A stretch of DNA of 64,000 nt from Aulostomus chinensis (GCA_037954235.1 JBBMOA010000004.1:29865420-29929419), one strand, 5' to 3'. Positions 45,746 through 57,717 are shown, counted from the stretch's first letter. The notes: a model not told the origin generated them from the letters alone. A program made the numbers and translations.

Positions 45746-45859
45746 AAGCATCAAGGTGATACCTTCCAGGGTACCGATCTCATGAGATAAACTTGTAAAG
45801 TGTCATGAGATAACTTCTGTTGTGATTTGGCACTTTATAAATAAAATTGACTTGACTTG

Positions 45860-47440
45860 ACTTGGAAGTTAGAATTAAATTTAAAGTAGAAAAATCTTCC
45901 CTCTTCAATCCTGTCACTCAGTGTTGTAAACTGTTTCAAACAAATTCTACTGTTCAACAGTTCAAGTGTTTCTAATGAAGCTGAATGTGCTCTGTTCTAC
46001 TTTCCTCAATTGTGTTTCTTTCATGTCTTGAGATCAAAGACAGAATTCTAGTTACTGTCAAAGCCCTGATGACATCATCAGGAATTCTCACTTTGATCTG
46101 GAGAATCTTGCTTTAATCTGAATTTGATCTGACGAATGTCTCAGTTTAGTCTCAGTTTGATCTGATCCACATTCTAATTTTTCCTTTCCCTCTTTAGGAG
46201 TCAATGAGAATAGTAGTGTATATAATAATGTATATACAACCTTGTAGTATCTTTCCAAAGCTTTTAGTATTTCATCTTGTTTCTACTTGTAGTTTTAGTG
46301 TCTGGATCTTTTCTTTTTATATCCTGCTGTCTGCTCTTTGCTTTTGGAGCTTCCTTCAACAACTACCAAGCCTCCTGGGTACTGTAGGAAACATGGTCAA
46401 GTTCTTCTTACTTTTGCAGTCAAGTCCTGCTCACATTGGTCTGTCTTCATTTTGACTCCTCCCACTGCCACAATGACCAGCCTTTATACACTTGGTGACT
46501 GGGGTCCTGGTTGCTGCAGGCCTCAACACCAGCCTGTGGTTGTGAGCAGGGCAGAACAGAACTGACAGTATCTCACATGCAGGACCTGGGTCAGCGCCTG
46601 GTGCCAGCTGGGGCACCGCTTTAACCTGGACCCCCTGGAAGATCTTCTCCAGGAAGTCGCCTTTTTCAGTCGAAACAGCATGAAACGTCAAGTAAAGAAT
46701 TAAAATTATTTAATTAACAATGAGGTCTCTGTAATAAAACAAAAGGAACAACTGACTACATCACCATTTCTACCTCTTTTTAACAGACTCACATTTCAAA
46801 ACAATCAGGTTTATTTTGCTCCTTTCTTTCAGCAGAGAATGGTTTTGTTCCATCAACCTCTGGGTTCTGGGCCCAGCACGCTTCCTCTGCTCCACTCTGC
46901 TCTACCATTTATTGAACAGGCCTTGATTGAGGAGAGCAGGATTGTGACAAGAACAGGAATGTGAGTGTTGAAGGTTTCACAATTTGCTCTGAAGCAGGCC
47001 TCAGCAGGTAAAGATTCATCTCTGATTTCAGAGGAGGATTTGAAGAATTCATTGTTGCTGAACTGTTTATGCTTCAATTTCTGGACGTTCACTGGTGGAA
47101 TGTTTGTGGGTCAGAGGTGAAAAGAGTACAAGTGCACCTGTTGTGTGTGATGGGGCACCAACATGCAAGAAGTTGTGTCTCCTCAGAGACTGGAGTCTTC
47201 ATCCAGCACCTTAAACCGCTTGGCCACACCACCTCACTGTGCTATTCAGGGAGTTGGTCTGTTGAAGGCATCTTGAAGAGGCAGTAACATAATGATATAA
47301 AACTTATTCTGAAGGGGGACCCCTTTCCCTCCCACTGTCACAGGAAGTGACGACAGCGCCGCCAGAAGCAGCCAGGAAAGAAATGGTAAAAGGACTCAAT
47401 TTGTACAGCTCCTTTCTACCTCAGCAGGCCACGCTGGCAA
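45860..47440. other. no recognisable gene
   Basis: Contains several 'ttgatctg' and 'agaattc' phrases like those at 16.7 kb and 53.4 kb, but no coding or RNA gene was recognised. Confidence 0.4.
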
Positions 47441-47447
47441 ACCCCCT

Positions 47448-47568
47448 TTTGTTTGGTTTGGTTGTTGTTTAGTGACTGTGGATGAACACACAGGAGAAGT
47501 TGTGCATGAATTTGTGTTCCCTGTTCACTTGAATATATGCAGGAGTATGAGGTGGAAATAATACTGTT
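47448..47568. repeat. inverted partner of 32240-32373
   Basis: Reverse-orientation copy with few differences. Confidence 0.8.
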
Positions 47569-47729
47569 TATTTTTGTTCTTATTTCAGAACTGTTGACAC
47601 AACGGTGTCAGATTAAAGCACTTCACCTTCCAGATGCTGGTCTCCTTCTGGTGTCCTGACTGACACCCATCTTGTGTTCTGGATCCACCTGAACGAAGCA
47701 GCTCCAGATCCCTGAACTCCCTCACAGGG

Positions 47730-47990
47730 ATAGAAAATGGATGGCTGGATGGAAGTCCCCCAACTGTGGCTGTTCTGAAACTCTTCTCCTCAATCACTCC
47801 TGAGTTGACACTCTGAGATGGGAAACTCTGAGTATCTGGTTCCAGAACAGCTGATCTGAGTTGCTTCCATCAACTGTGAGTACGTTTACCTTGAGTTGCA
47901 CACGTGCACAACCACGACAAAATGCCAACATCAGTGGAGCCCCGACACCACGAGTCACCATGACAACCACAAACAAAATAACAAGTTATC
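47730..47990 (-). repeat. inverted partner of 31505-31765
   Basis: Reverse-orientation copy, including the foldback-type tip 'tggctgttctgaaactctt'. Confidence 0.8.
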
Positions 47991-47999
47991 TCACACCAA

Positions 48000-48795
48000 T
48001 TCATTGAAACAAGACCTTCCTATATTTATGGATCCATCACAAATATGAGCCTTCCCAGTCTGTCAGGTGGTAGAATTCAGTCAGCACCAATAACAGGAGA
48101 GTCAGAGTTTAGAAACCAAAGACAGACATTAAAGTCTCTCTGATAAAACAAAAATATAGTGAAGTATACTGGAAAAGAATATTGCAATATATTAAATATG
48201 ATATTTCCATGGAGGGGCAGTTTTACATTTTTATTCTTGGATGCATTATATTTTAGAATCAGAAAGGCAGTTACAATGACATCATCAAGACAAAACCTGG
48301 TGCTGACAAAGGTGAGGAGAACAATTTTCACAATCAATCCCAAATTTAGGCCTGAAGTTAGAAAATAATATTAGCTAGCTAGCAACGTTAGCTAGTTAAT
48401 GTTAGCAAGCTGTCAATATTTAGCACCATCAAATAGTTCAAACAAGGTCAACAGCTGTTATAATGATGGTCACATGATTTCACCTTCCTCCTGTGTGACC
48501 TGTTTGGAGGTTTTAAATGCATCAAAGAAGCACATCAATTTGTTTATTGCATCAAGGCTTTCTGACTTTGGCAGGAACCTCTAGTTCAACAAAATAAAAC
48601 AAACAAATGTTTTTCACTGAATGATAAAATAGTGAGGGTCTGTCTGGACCCAGTGATCAAAATAAGATGATAAAGCAACAATTAGAGCCAAACCTGAAGT
48701 CAGAAGTGCACTGTCAGCAACCCACTGACAGCAGCTCCTCTCCCAGTCATGGGAGCTTCAGGGGATTCTCATTTGGCCTCGTTTTCCCATCGACC
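48000..48795. other. no recognisable feature
   Basis: AT-rich; 'ttagctagctagcaacgttagctag' near 48372 is a small palindromic cluster. No gene. Confidence 0.4.
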
Positions 48796-49274
48796 TGCAC
48801 AACAACAAAACAAACAAAGACGGCCATGTCCAGTGTGGTCCTGGATATGACGACTGGACTGCAGGGTCCCAGTATCACTGTGACAATTCTTTTACCAGCT
48901 ATGACCTTGGACAAGAACTTCTCAGGAGGAAACTTATCATGGTGGCACAGTGAAGAAAACTAGACCTGAGCTGCCTGCTGAAATCTTGCAGGTGAAGGAC
49001 AGAGCTCCACCTCTTTGACAGACACCACCACTGTTGGCTCATGTTGTCAAAAAAATAAAGTGTGTCAGTTTTTGACACACACACATCTAAACACACACAC
49101 ACATACACATGCATGTTCTTACACACAGAGACTTTTCCTCTATTTTTGTTTTTTACTGGTTTTGAACCAGTAGTTGGTTTCTGTTGGTTTGGTTTGCTTG
49201 ACTGGTTGTTGTTTGTTTGACCTTGCAAATCCATATTTTGGGTTCTGGCTTGTTCTGCTTTTCATTTTGTGTTT
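48796..49274 (+). repeat. 460-bp duplicated segment, copy 2
   Basis: Copy of 44255-44713 with a small insertion (about 49049-49063) and scattered substitutions. Confidence 0.85.
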
Positions 49275-49847
49275 GTATTAAAGTTCTGTTGCTGAAAAAG
49301 AGACTTTTTTCCTTTTTCTTGAAGTAAATATATGAGGGTCGAAACTGACCCATAACACCATGGATGTTACAATAGTTAATAATATTAAAATGAATAATAA
49401 ATAAAACCAATCCATGTCAGAGATGTGTTCTAACACCCCTCAGTAATGGTCAGGAAACACAACAACCTTTTGTTTATTTCTATGATTTTCTTGAGGTTCA
49501 TTTGATCATTTTTTAACTGAAATCGAGGGTTTACTGACTAAAAAAAGGTCCAGAGGCCCACAACAAAATATTCAAATCAATATTTCCATGGATAAGGAAG
49601 CCTAACAAGGAAACCAAGAGATGGGAAACAACTTGGATGATAGAAAATTGTTTTTAGTTCATTTGACAGCTGATTGAAGACGTGGGTCAAAACTGACCTG
49701 TTAACATCAGAGATGGGAACAGAAAGCTAACACAAGAGGAAGGTTGAAGCTATGAAAAAGGAGTTTGATAAAAATCTTGAACTGACAGTAGAAATATCCT
49801 TTTGTATGTTTACCTTTGTTGACAGAAGTCACTTTAGCTTGGCAGCA
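49275..49847. other. no recognisable feature
   Basis: AT-rich DNA. Contains two similar 'gggtc(g/a)aaactgacc' motifs (49336, 49684) of unknown meaning. Confidence 0.35.
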
Positions 49848-50768
49848 GTGTTAATTTTGAAAGGAAAATTTTTCATTGACTACACTTTATTTAACTTAAA
49901 TACTATACTATACTAATAAGTACTGACAACGAAAATTAAAACAAAATCGCTGTTCACTATAAGCTGACGAGTAAAAACGTGATGAAAAGGATGACGGCGG
50001 CCGGTCGGACTCTCAGGGTTACAACCATCCTTAATGCCTTGATTTCTTTTCTTTTTAACCAATTAATCATCTCAAAACTAATTTGACCTCTCAGTCCGAC
50101 TTTTTGATTGGCAGCCCCGACCCCACACCCGCCCCGCCCTCCGTGGTGTGTCAGTGCACGTTGCAGAGACGCTGTGTAGACGAGCAGCAGACCTTCACCT
50201 GTGGCGGCAGCGTGGAAAGTTGGAAGAAAAAGACGAGCGGATTTATGGACGCATTTCTGTTATCATCCTGCTGAACAGAAGACGGAGTGTGTTGTTCCTG
50301 ACAAGGATGGGGAGCGTTGTGGATCTTAGATTAGTGGAAAAAACACGACCAGTTTGAAAAGACACCTGAAGGCCCGCCATCCCGCAGCTGGAGCTTTACT
50401 CTTGTGGCTTGTCAGTCAAATACAGAAAATAAACAAGAACTTGCACTTTTTCTAACAGGCTTCTGACGTTTCATTATTATGATCATGATCCTTATTGACA
50501 AGAGCAATGTGCTTCAATCTCAGTTTAAATGACAGTTTCATGTTTGCTTTGTATGGAGTTTTATAGAACATCACATATCCCTTTGCAACATCTCAGGAAA
50601 ATAAAACATTGCTTCAGACTAAAATGACACTAAAACTGAAGACAAAAGACTAAATTTTAACTAAAACTGTTCTAAACTAAAAGGCTAAGATGGGAATTTA
50701 ACTGAATCCAGTCTTCGATGACTGACGATAACTAAAACGAAAGGAAAAATTCTTGTCAAAATTAACAC
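49848..50768 (+). mobile_element. non-autonomous hAT-like element with BED-finger relic
   Basis: Ends are inverted: gtgttaattttga at 49848 and tcaaaattaacac at 50756-50768, with further imperfect complementarity inward (ggaaaattttt against ggaaaaattc). This end type is common in teleost hAT elements. No clear 8-bp target duplication was found. Inside, only a BED-finger remnant is recognisable. Confidence 0.6.
50285..50395 (+). pseudogene. BED zinc-finger fragment
   Basis: In the frame from 50285 the text ECVVPDKDGERCGS-stop-ISGKNTTSLKRHLKARHPAA matches the second half of a BED finger (GKNTTSLKRHLKARH). The second cysteine of the CxxC pair is replaced and a TAG interrupts the loop. No transposase domain follows. 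Confidence 0.6.
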
Positions 50769-50769
50769 A

Positions 50770-51239
50770 CAGTGAAAAGAATCTCTGCTAGCTTGAAAAA
50801 TAAGTGCACAAACTGGGTTCAAGCTGGACTTTGGACACTGGTATCTGCAACAACTCCCATCAACTCCTAATCTAGCATCTCTGCTGTGCTCAAACTATTT
50901 TACAGAACATTTGACAGACCTGTGGAGCAGTGAGGACAGACATGAGTTGATCCACATGATCCACTGAAGCACCATTTTACCCTGCCACTGAGGTCACCAA
51001 CATGAGCTGGAGTTGGGACTCTTGAACTGAACCTGGTATCACAGCGACACCTACTGCTGCTAAATGGAACAGCAACATTGAACCCAAGTACAGGATTGGA
51101 GGGAGACTGATGGTCGCTGTTTGGGTTTTTGAAGAACAAGGAGGGTGTTGGTTCAAGCTGGATTCTCAGAGACTATTTCCCCAACCTCTACATTGGCATC
51201 TACACTGTCATCCAGTCATGTGACTGAAGTCATCCAGTC
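50770..51239. other. no recognisable feature
   Basis: Nothing was recognised. 51210-51250 has a short tandem repeat of 'tcatgtgactgaagtcatcca' type (three units). Confidence 0.4.
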
Positions 51240-52130
51240 ATGTGACTGAAGTCATCCATTCATGTCAGTGATGTCACTTGGCAGGACTGTCATTGCCGTC
51301 ACATTCTAGAAAAGAACCCAGACTCCACATGTGGCTCCCATGATAACTGATGGACCTCTGGTTGGAGGCTGGACGATGATGTTTGGACTTGAAGGAAAAC
51401 TCCTTGACCAAATTCCATTGTGTTCAAATTTCAAGTCCCACAATAAGAAGTAGCTGAATCTGACAGGTGAAGGTTTGGAACTACAAGATGGTTGATGTTT
51501 TCTTGACTTGATGCTCTGACTGTCAGGGTAGATGACAGCTTCTTTCTGCTGCTGCATCTGAGTGGCTATGATTGGAGGTTTTACCTCCCAAGGTTGTCTG
51601 GTTCCAGGGGAAATTTGAAAATTCCAGTCCCCAACCTTGGCTGTTCTGAAACTCTTCTCCTGAATCACTCCTGAGCTGCAGAAAGAAAAAATACCAGTGC
51701 CCAACCAGATCAACTTAATGGCTGCTGACAGCCTCAGACACTTGATTTCCATCAATCTGGAGCCAAGAAGGCCCTCACCTGTGGTTCTCCTCCAGGAGGG
51801 TCCAGGTTCTGCCATTGTGGCTCCTTGTGCCACTGCCAGAGAGTCTCAGCTGCACACTGCAACATTTCAACAGGAGATTTACATTCCTTCAAATGTCCTG
51901 ACATCTTATTCCATTGGTTCTGTTCCATATTTATATTTTAAAATCAATCACACAATGAAAGCTGCCACAGCTGGTTTAAGAGAGAGAACACACTAAGAGA
52001 TTTGAAACCAGTAAATATGCTTTTCTGTGTGCAAACTAGTGAGGGGCATGGAAGGATATTTTACCACCAATACAGAACCCAAACTTTAGTCATGTGATGA
52101 GATGGCGACTGTGAAGAGTGATTATGAAGT
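51240..52130 (+). repeat. inverted partner of 30050-30750 and 15300-15480
   Basis: 51240-51390 shares the tRNA-Asn flank type with 43383-43500; 51370-52130 is the reverse copy of 30050-30750. It joins two duplicated modules. Confidence 0.8.
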
Positions 52131-52349
52131 TAATGGACAAAATGTGAATTGAAAGTAAATACATTAAAAAATACTAAAACAAATAAATAAAAGAAGGAGC
52201 ACAAATGACATTTTTCTGCACAAATTTAGTGGTATTAGACTGCATTTTTGGTTCATGAGTAGATGAAAGAGTATCACATATATATTATATACATGTGATA
52301 CATGCACGTGGCTTTGGACGAAAGCTTAAAGAAATTGTAGAATTATTTA

Positions 52350-52530
52350 AATGTACCAAGTGGACTGTTTCAGGTTTCTTGAAGATGCTTCAGCTCTCAT
52401 CCAAGAGGCGTCTTCAGTTTTCTTCACTGATGGGAGGATTTATAGCTCTGTGGGGGCGGGACCTTCTACAGAGGTGATTGACACATGTGAGCTCTGGGTG
52501 TCAGAGTTGTTTTGGTCAGGTTGTGAAAGG
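52350..52530 (-). mobile_element. possible Penelope-like or LINE 3' remnant
   Basis: On the minus strand, 'tataaatcctcccatcag', 'gaagacgcctcttggatgag' and 'cttcaagaaacctgaaaca' form a dispersed teleost repeat that I associate with the 3' region of Penelope-like elements. The family is uncertain. Confidence 0.35.
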
Positions 52531-52612
52531 GAAGTTGACTCAACTGGTATCTGTGTCAGTTAAAAGCCTCACAGTAATTCCATAATGTTGGAGTAGAAAC
52601 CAGAGTCACTCA

Positions 52613-52694
52613 CAACGAGGATGGGATTCAAACCCACACGTGCAGAGCACAATGGATTAGCAGTCCATCGCCTTAACCACTCGGCCACCTCGTC
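52613..52694 (-). tRNA. tRNA-Ser(GCT), T-loop variant
   Basis: 82 nt; acceptor gacgagg/cctcgtt, anticodon stem atgga/tccat around ctgctaa (GCT), long variable arm. The T loop reads tttgaat instead of ttcgaat (C56 to T), which removes the conserved C56-G19 contact and damages the B box. Possibly a pseudogene. Confidence 0.75.
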
Positions 52695-52699
52695 TGCTG

Positions 52700-53464
52700 A
52701 CAGCAACCCTGAGCTTTTAAACACCTGAACTCTTTGGAGCCTATTTGTCAGAAATGGACCCAGCAGGAGCCACTGAACACAACTCTGACATAATCAGGCT
52801 TCTTCCCAGCAGCATCGTGCTACAGAAGGCAGAATACAGACCATCGATACATCATCAGAGTGAACACCAGCTGATGTTTACAAGTTTAATTCACCTTTTA
52901 CTACAAAATGACATCCAAGCTCAGATTCTCTTGTCCTGATTGAACAAGTAAATGTTTAAGAAGATGAGAGTACCAGACTTTTTCATCCAAGGAAACAAGC
53001 ATCCTATCACTGTCCTATGCAGAGTTTCTTTAAAAAAAAAAAGTGAGACAACCTCAAGATTTTCTGTTTCCTCTTGTTGGATTTTGCCACAGAGAATCAG
53101 AGACAATCAAAAGCTTGTTGGACTTTAACGTTGGAGGACTGAACAAGTCATGACATCATCAGTTTTACCTTCACAGGTGCTTCATTTACTTTACTTTCAA
53201 TTTTACAGAGGTAGAACCTGAAATCAAAGCTGTCCATCAAAAGAAGTGAAAGCTTCCCAGGCTGTGATGTTCTTGTCTACAAACTGTCTTGTATGGAGCT
53301 TCAATCTTTAATAAAAAGAATAAAAAGAAGATAACACTTGTTGTGATTTGGCGCTTTAAAAATAAAACTTACGACTTACATGGAAACTGTCTGGGGGGGG
53401 TGGAGCCTCCATCAGGTATGTGTTTGATGTCTGAATTCTTTCTCTGATGTCTGAATTCTGTCTT
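52700..53464. other. no gene; partial cassette copy
   Basis: 53088-53178 copies the segment between tRNA-Phe and tRNA-Lys (45183-45290) without either tRNA. 53330-53365 is a short LINE-tail piece. 53392 has a G8 run. Confidence 0.5.
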
Positions 53465-53800
53465 TGATCTCTGGGTTCTGAGCATTGATCTCCTGCTTCA
53501 GTCTTTGATCTCTGACTGATCCTAAACTAATCAAAGGATCACATCAGCATATTGGTCCAGTCTACAGATGGTGATTTTACCTATTTGAAGCCTTATTTTG
53601 TGTTTGATGGACATTTTTAAAATCATTAATGACTTTTTGACTGAACATCCTGGACACTATGGTGCCTGATGAGGAGACAACTTGGGTACAAAGTTGAAGA
53701 GGAGGGTTTTTGGAGAGGGGATATTTTTGCAGTGTTCCAAGTCAATAATAACTGTGGCAAATGTCATCATTTTTCAAAATGTCCTCACGAAGATGGTTTG
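53465..53800 (+). repeat. direct partial copy of 16800-17330
   Basis: 53465-53580 equals 16800-16905 and 53620-53800 resembles 17110-17320. The 240-bp middle part of the left copy is absent. Confidence 0.75.
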
Positions 53801-53910
53801 AAATTCTGTCTCTCCCTCATCCTCAGCTGCTGCAGCACTTTAAAGAAAACCTTTGACTTGTGGATCTAAAAAGATCAGATGTTGTCTCCTCCAGAACATC
53901 AACACTTTAA

Positions 53911-53992
53911 CGTTGTTGGCAGGACTCCAACCTGAGCAGGGAGACCCCAATGGATTTCTAGTCCATCGCCTTCACCACTCGGCCACAACAAC
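53911..53992 (-). pseudogene. tRNA-Ser(AGA) pseudogene
   Basis: 82 nt like the copies at 17721 and 42507, but the T loop is ttggagt (C56 to G), the variable arm is changed (ccctgctcagg) and the D loop has T to G (gtggtgaagg). Confidence 0.75.
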
Positions 53993-53999
53993 CACATTC

Positions 54000-54883
54000 A
54001 CACACACATTTGTAAAAGATTCACATTGACACAACTCTTTAAAATTGTGTCACAAGCCCATTTGTGTGAGGTCCTATTTTCTCTTTTTCCGCATTCCTTT
54101 GTTTCCAGGTCTCTAATAAGTGCAGAATTACAAAGACAAGCAAGCTGGATCCATCCTGGGCAGGTGATAGGAGCCATTGACCACTGGCCAGAGACCCTGG
54201 CACAGACTTTGGGGGGTGGTGAGAGAGAGCATTTCTACAATTATATTATACATTTATAGAATTCTACAATCCTACAATTTCATTGAGCAGACGCTTTTGT
54301 CCAGAGCCACTTGCATATTTTTTCGGTGAGTTTGGCTCCTGAGCTTGAGACAGTTGTGACTCATAAAGGACAGCTTCAAATGCAGCTGTGAAGCCTCATT
54401 GTCAGCTGGGAGGAACGACAGGTGTCTCCCTCTAGTGGCTCCTCACAGCAACACGAGCCTCATTTCATTCACATGCATCCACCACCTCACTACCAAAGGC
54501 CAGTTGGGCCTCGACAGACAGGTGAGTTTCAAGTGTTGGACAAAGGTCTTTAAGATGTTCTTATTAATTCTATAACATCTGAGATTAAAATCTATGGAAT
54601 TACAACCAACAAGCAGTCAAACACCTGATCAGATGCTCCTTCATGAGGCTGAGAAGAATCAATCTAAACTGGGATGAAGAAAATTAATTGAGAAGAGAAA
54701 CCTACTGATTGGATGACATGGACCCACCTGATCCATGTCAGCCTTGTTGGAGCAGAAAGAGGTGGATCAGAGGAATCAGTGGATCAAGACTCAGGTGTCA
54801 GATGAAGAATCTCTTTATTCACAATTGAGTCAGAGAAATCTTCCAACGTGAACGTGACAGACCATTTTATACCAAAGACAGGC
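54000..54883. other. no recognisable gene
   Basis: Nothing coding. 54775-54815 shares 'ggaatcag...ctcaggtgtcagatg' and 'tctctttattc' with 31850-31890. Confidence 0.4.
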
Positions 54884-54916
<33 letters not shown>

Positions 54917-54918
54917 GT
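54884..54918. repeat. (TG)n microsatellite
   Basis: About 17 TG repeats; the preceding 'ccattttataccaaagacag' is the reverse of 44212-44231. Confidence 0.95.
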
Positions 54919-55110
54919 CCCTACTGACTGGAAACTGAATAATAACCAGACTTATTTTTGTTATTGACCAAGTCTGGGTGACTCACTAAATTCATAACTG
55001 AAGTGATTATTTAATTAATAAACAAGACATTTGTCCAAAAGTCATGATCAAATTCATGTAAAATCTGAGCAACGAGGGTTTGAAAATGTTCAAATGAGCC
55101 AAAACAATGT

Positions 55111-55139
55111 CCTGGGATCCAACCAGGGACCTTTAGATC
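55111..55139 (-). pseudogene. tRNA-Phe 3'-half fragment
   Basis: The minus strand reads gatctaaaggtccctggttggatcccagg, i.e. anticodon-stem 3' side, variable region and T arm of tRNA-Phe, with C56 to G. No acceptor or D arm. Confidence 0.65.
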
Positions 55140-55960
55140 CACACCAATCTTCCCTGACCTCATAGAAACTGGAACATTTCAACAAATAAATTCAAATTTT
55201 ACTAAGCAGCAACTCTAGAACAGTCAGAGCACTTGCTAATTCCCCTGTTAGCTCCAGATCAGACAATGCAGGCTCACCTTCACACTTGGTTGTACGACCG
55301 TCACCAGTTGAAGCTTCTCTGGTTCAACAAACTCTGGGGACTCAAGACACAAATCAGCACCGGTGCAGGTCCAGATCCAGATGTTAGCTGATGGGGACAA
55401 TGGCTTAAGGGAGCTCCAGGTAGCTGGTTTGAACTGGTCCCTCATCTCTGTGAGTAGAAACCATCTGAGGTGGAGGGTGAAGATCTGCTTTGACCTCCTG
55501 ATCTCCCAGTAAAGCCAGTATAGATGTTGAGCTTGGAGGAGTTGATGGCCTCCTTCATCTTCTTGTTGGAGATGTTTGCTAAACTCAGCACCACCACAGA
55601 TCAGAGGAAAGTCCACTTGTCAGCTGGACACTGGAGTTTCTAGTGACCTGCAGGATCTTAGTTGTGGTGGCAGCAGGCCTGTTCTAAGAGCTTTGCTCAC
55701 ATTCATGATCAGGCTTCATAATGGTTCTGGACCACTGTGTGATAGGAGCTGATCCTGGAGCAGCAGAAGACAAATATAGAGAAGAAAAGACAAAAGACAG
55801 AGAGAAATGAGGGAGAGAATGACAAAAAGATGGGAACAAGATGAGGGTGAAAGACAAGCAGAGAGAAAGACAGGGGGGACAGGGGGATGGAAGACAGACA
55901 CACAACCAACAACAGCAACAGCAGCAATAATAGTTTTGATATTGTCCTGTTATTGATGTT
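55140..55960. other. no recognisable gene; purine-rich tract
   Basis: 55755-55905 is strongly purine-rich on the plus strand (gaga, aaga, ggggg). Nothing else was recognised. Confidence 0.4.
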
Positions 55961-56250
55961 TTCATGTGAAAGTGGCATATTTAAGATAAAAGACACTGTT
56001 AGAACAGAAAGATCCATAAAACCCACCAACCAGAGGTGTGTCTGGTACAGATGTGGAATTATTGGCTCACACAATGTTGAGGCAACTGGGAAGAAGACAA
56101 ACAAAAGAGGCTTGTTTGATTCAGACATTCATCAAAAATGGTCCTGTCGAACTGTTCAATGTGTCATGACTTCAGAAGCTCAAATCCTCTCTAAGTTCTA
56201 GTGAGAGTGGAAGAGATTATAAAATGAGAGAAGCAGGGCCCTCCCTCAGA

Positions 56251-56323
56251 GCTGAAATAGCTCAGTTGGGAGAGCGTTAGACTGAAGATCTAAAGGTCCC
56301 TGGTCCGATCCCAGGTTTCAGCA
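56251..56323 (+). tRNA. tRNA-Phe(GAA), T-loop variant
   Basis: 73 nt with all stems paired and a normal D loop (agttggga), but the T loop is tccgatc as in the copy at 45006. Confidence 0.8.
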
Positions 56324-56566
56324 GAGGAACAGCATTGACTTTACTTTCCAGTGGAGGAACTGCAGACATGAAGGAAACGAACATCTTGTCCTGTGCATTC
56401 TTATGACATTCAAGACATTTTTGGAGCCTCTTGTTGGATTTTGCCACAGAGAATCAGAACCAATCAAAAGCATGGTGGACTTGAACATGGAGGATTGAAC
56501 AAGTCAAGAAAGCAGCAGTTTGACCTTCACAGGTGTTTCTTTTCCTGTCTAAATGCTGAAGGAAGA

Positions 56567-56639
56567 GCCTGAGTAGCTCAGACGGTAGAGCATCAGACTT
56601 TTAATCTGAGGGTCCAGGGTTAAAGTCCCTGTTCAGGTG
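56567..56639 (+). pseudogene. tRNA-Lys(TTT) with C56A
   Basis: Identical in layout to the copy at 45322 except that the T loop is ttaaagt (C56 to A), which breaks the B box and the D-loop/T-loop contact. Confidence 0.75.
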
Positions 56640-56679
56640 CTATGCTGGTGTTCCAGTGTTTAACAACATGGTACTGGAT

Positions 56680-57358
56680 GAAGTTCATTGTTGAACAAAC
56701 TGTTATCATCAGAAGTAGAAGTGTTCTCGTCTTGCCACTGTGAGACTGTAGCTGCAGGTCAAATGTGAGATAAAAGTGACTAATAATAATTTCATGTGGC
56801 ATGCAATTAACGAAAGACCACAAATGACACTGGTCAAGTTAATTTTATTTATATTGCACCAAATCACAACAAAACTTATCTCATGACACTTTACAGGTAG
56901 AGCAGGTCCAGTACCAAACTGCTTCAATGAATCTACACCCAACAATTCTCCATCAGCAAGCACATCCTGCAAAAGCGGCGACAAAAACCTTCCTTTTAAC
57001 AGGCAGGAACATCGAGCAGATCCAGGCTCAATGGGGACGGCCTTCTGCTTTGACCGATTGGGGGGAAAGAGAACAGGAACAAAACAGATAATGGAGGAAG
57101 ACGGATATGTAGAAGGAAAGAGAGGGACAGAGATAAAGAGAGAGAGAGACTGATGGAAAGACGGTGATGTGAGTAGGTGGAGCTACGGGTGGCAGCTTGA
57201 GCCTCTTCAGCTCTGCAGCCTCCTCCAGCAGCACCCAGATCTGGAATGAGAGGAGCCAAAAAGGCTCCAGAAAAGGAGACAAGTTAGTAATACCTATGAG
57301 TATAATTAATGTATGACACATATAGGAGGAGAGAGAGGAGTAGAGAGAAGCCCAGTAC
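56680..57358 (-). repeat. array-flank segment, inverted partner of 14478-15143
   Basis: Reverse copy of the flank of the left array up to the exact junction with 5S spacer at 57358/57359. Confidence 0.85.
56835..57050 (-). mobile_element. Rex1/L2-like LINE 3'-tail fragment, inverted
   Basis: Same family as 14810-15050, within the shared flank. Confidence 0.5.
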
Positions 57359-57598
57359 ACTGCATCTGCCATCTTTCTACTTCAAATTAAATAGGTGTCC
57401 TGTCAATAAAAGAAAAGAAAGTTGATGTCATCGAGAGAAAAGTACTGCATCTGCCATCTGTCTACTTCAAATTAACCACTGCATGAAATTCCATTCCAAA
57501 GCTGCAGAGGGCGCTTCAAGAAAAGGTGTGTGAGGGAAGCTCGCTCATGCTGGTCCCCAAACACTCAAAGCTGCCCTTTCCTCACAATGAAACAAAAA

Positions 57599-57717
57599 AG
57601 CTTACAGCACCTGGTATTCCGAGGCGGTCTCCCATCCAAGTACTAACCAGGCCCAACCCTACTTAGCTTCCGAGATCAGACGAGCTCGGGCGTGTTCAGA
57701 GTGGTATGGCCGTAAGC
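57599..57717 (-). rRNA. 5S rRNA, first copy of right array
   Basis: 119 nt. Edge copy with changes in box C/helix V (cctcggaat), loop C (cccgagctcg) and gggttgggcc; may be weakened. Confidence 0.88.

Larger units (their letters stand above)
44716..45747 (+). repeat. tRNA-Phe/tRNA-Lys cassette, copy 1
   Basis: Directly repeated at 55961-57012. Both tRNAs and at least 680 bp around them are offset by exactly 11,245 bp, so no net indel lies between them. Part of the interval between the tRNAs (about 45183-45290) recurs at 53088-53178. Confidence 0.9.
55961..57012 (+). repeat. tRNA-Phe/tRNA-Lys cassette, copy 2
   Basis: Direct copy of 44716-45747. Its right part overlaps the segment that is inverted at 14478-15143. 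Confidence 0.9.
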
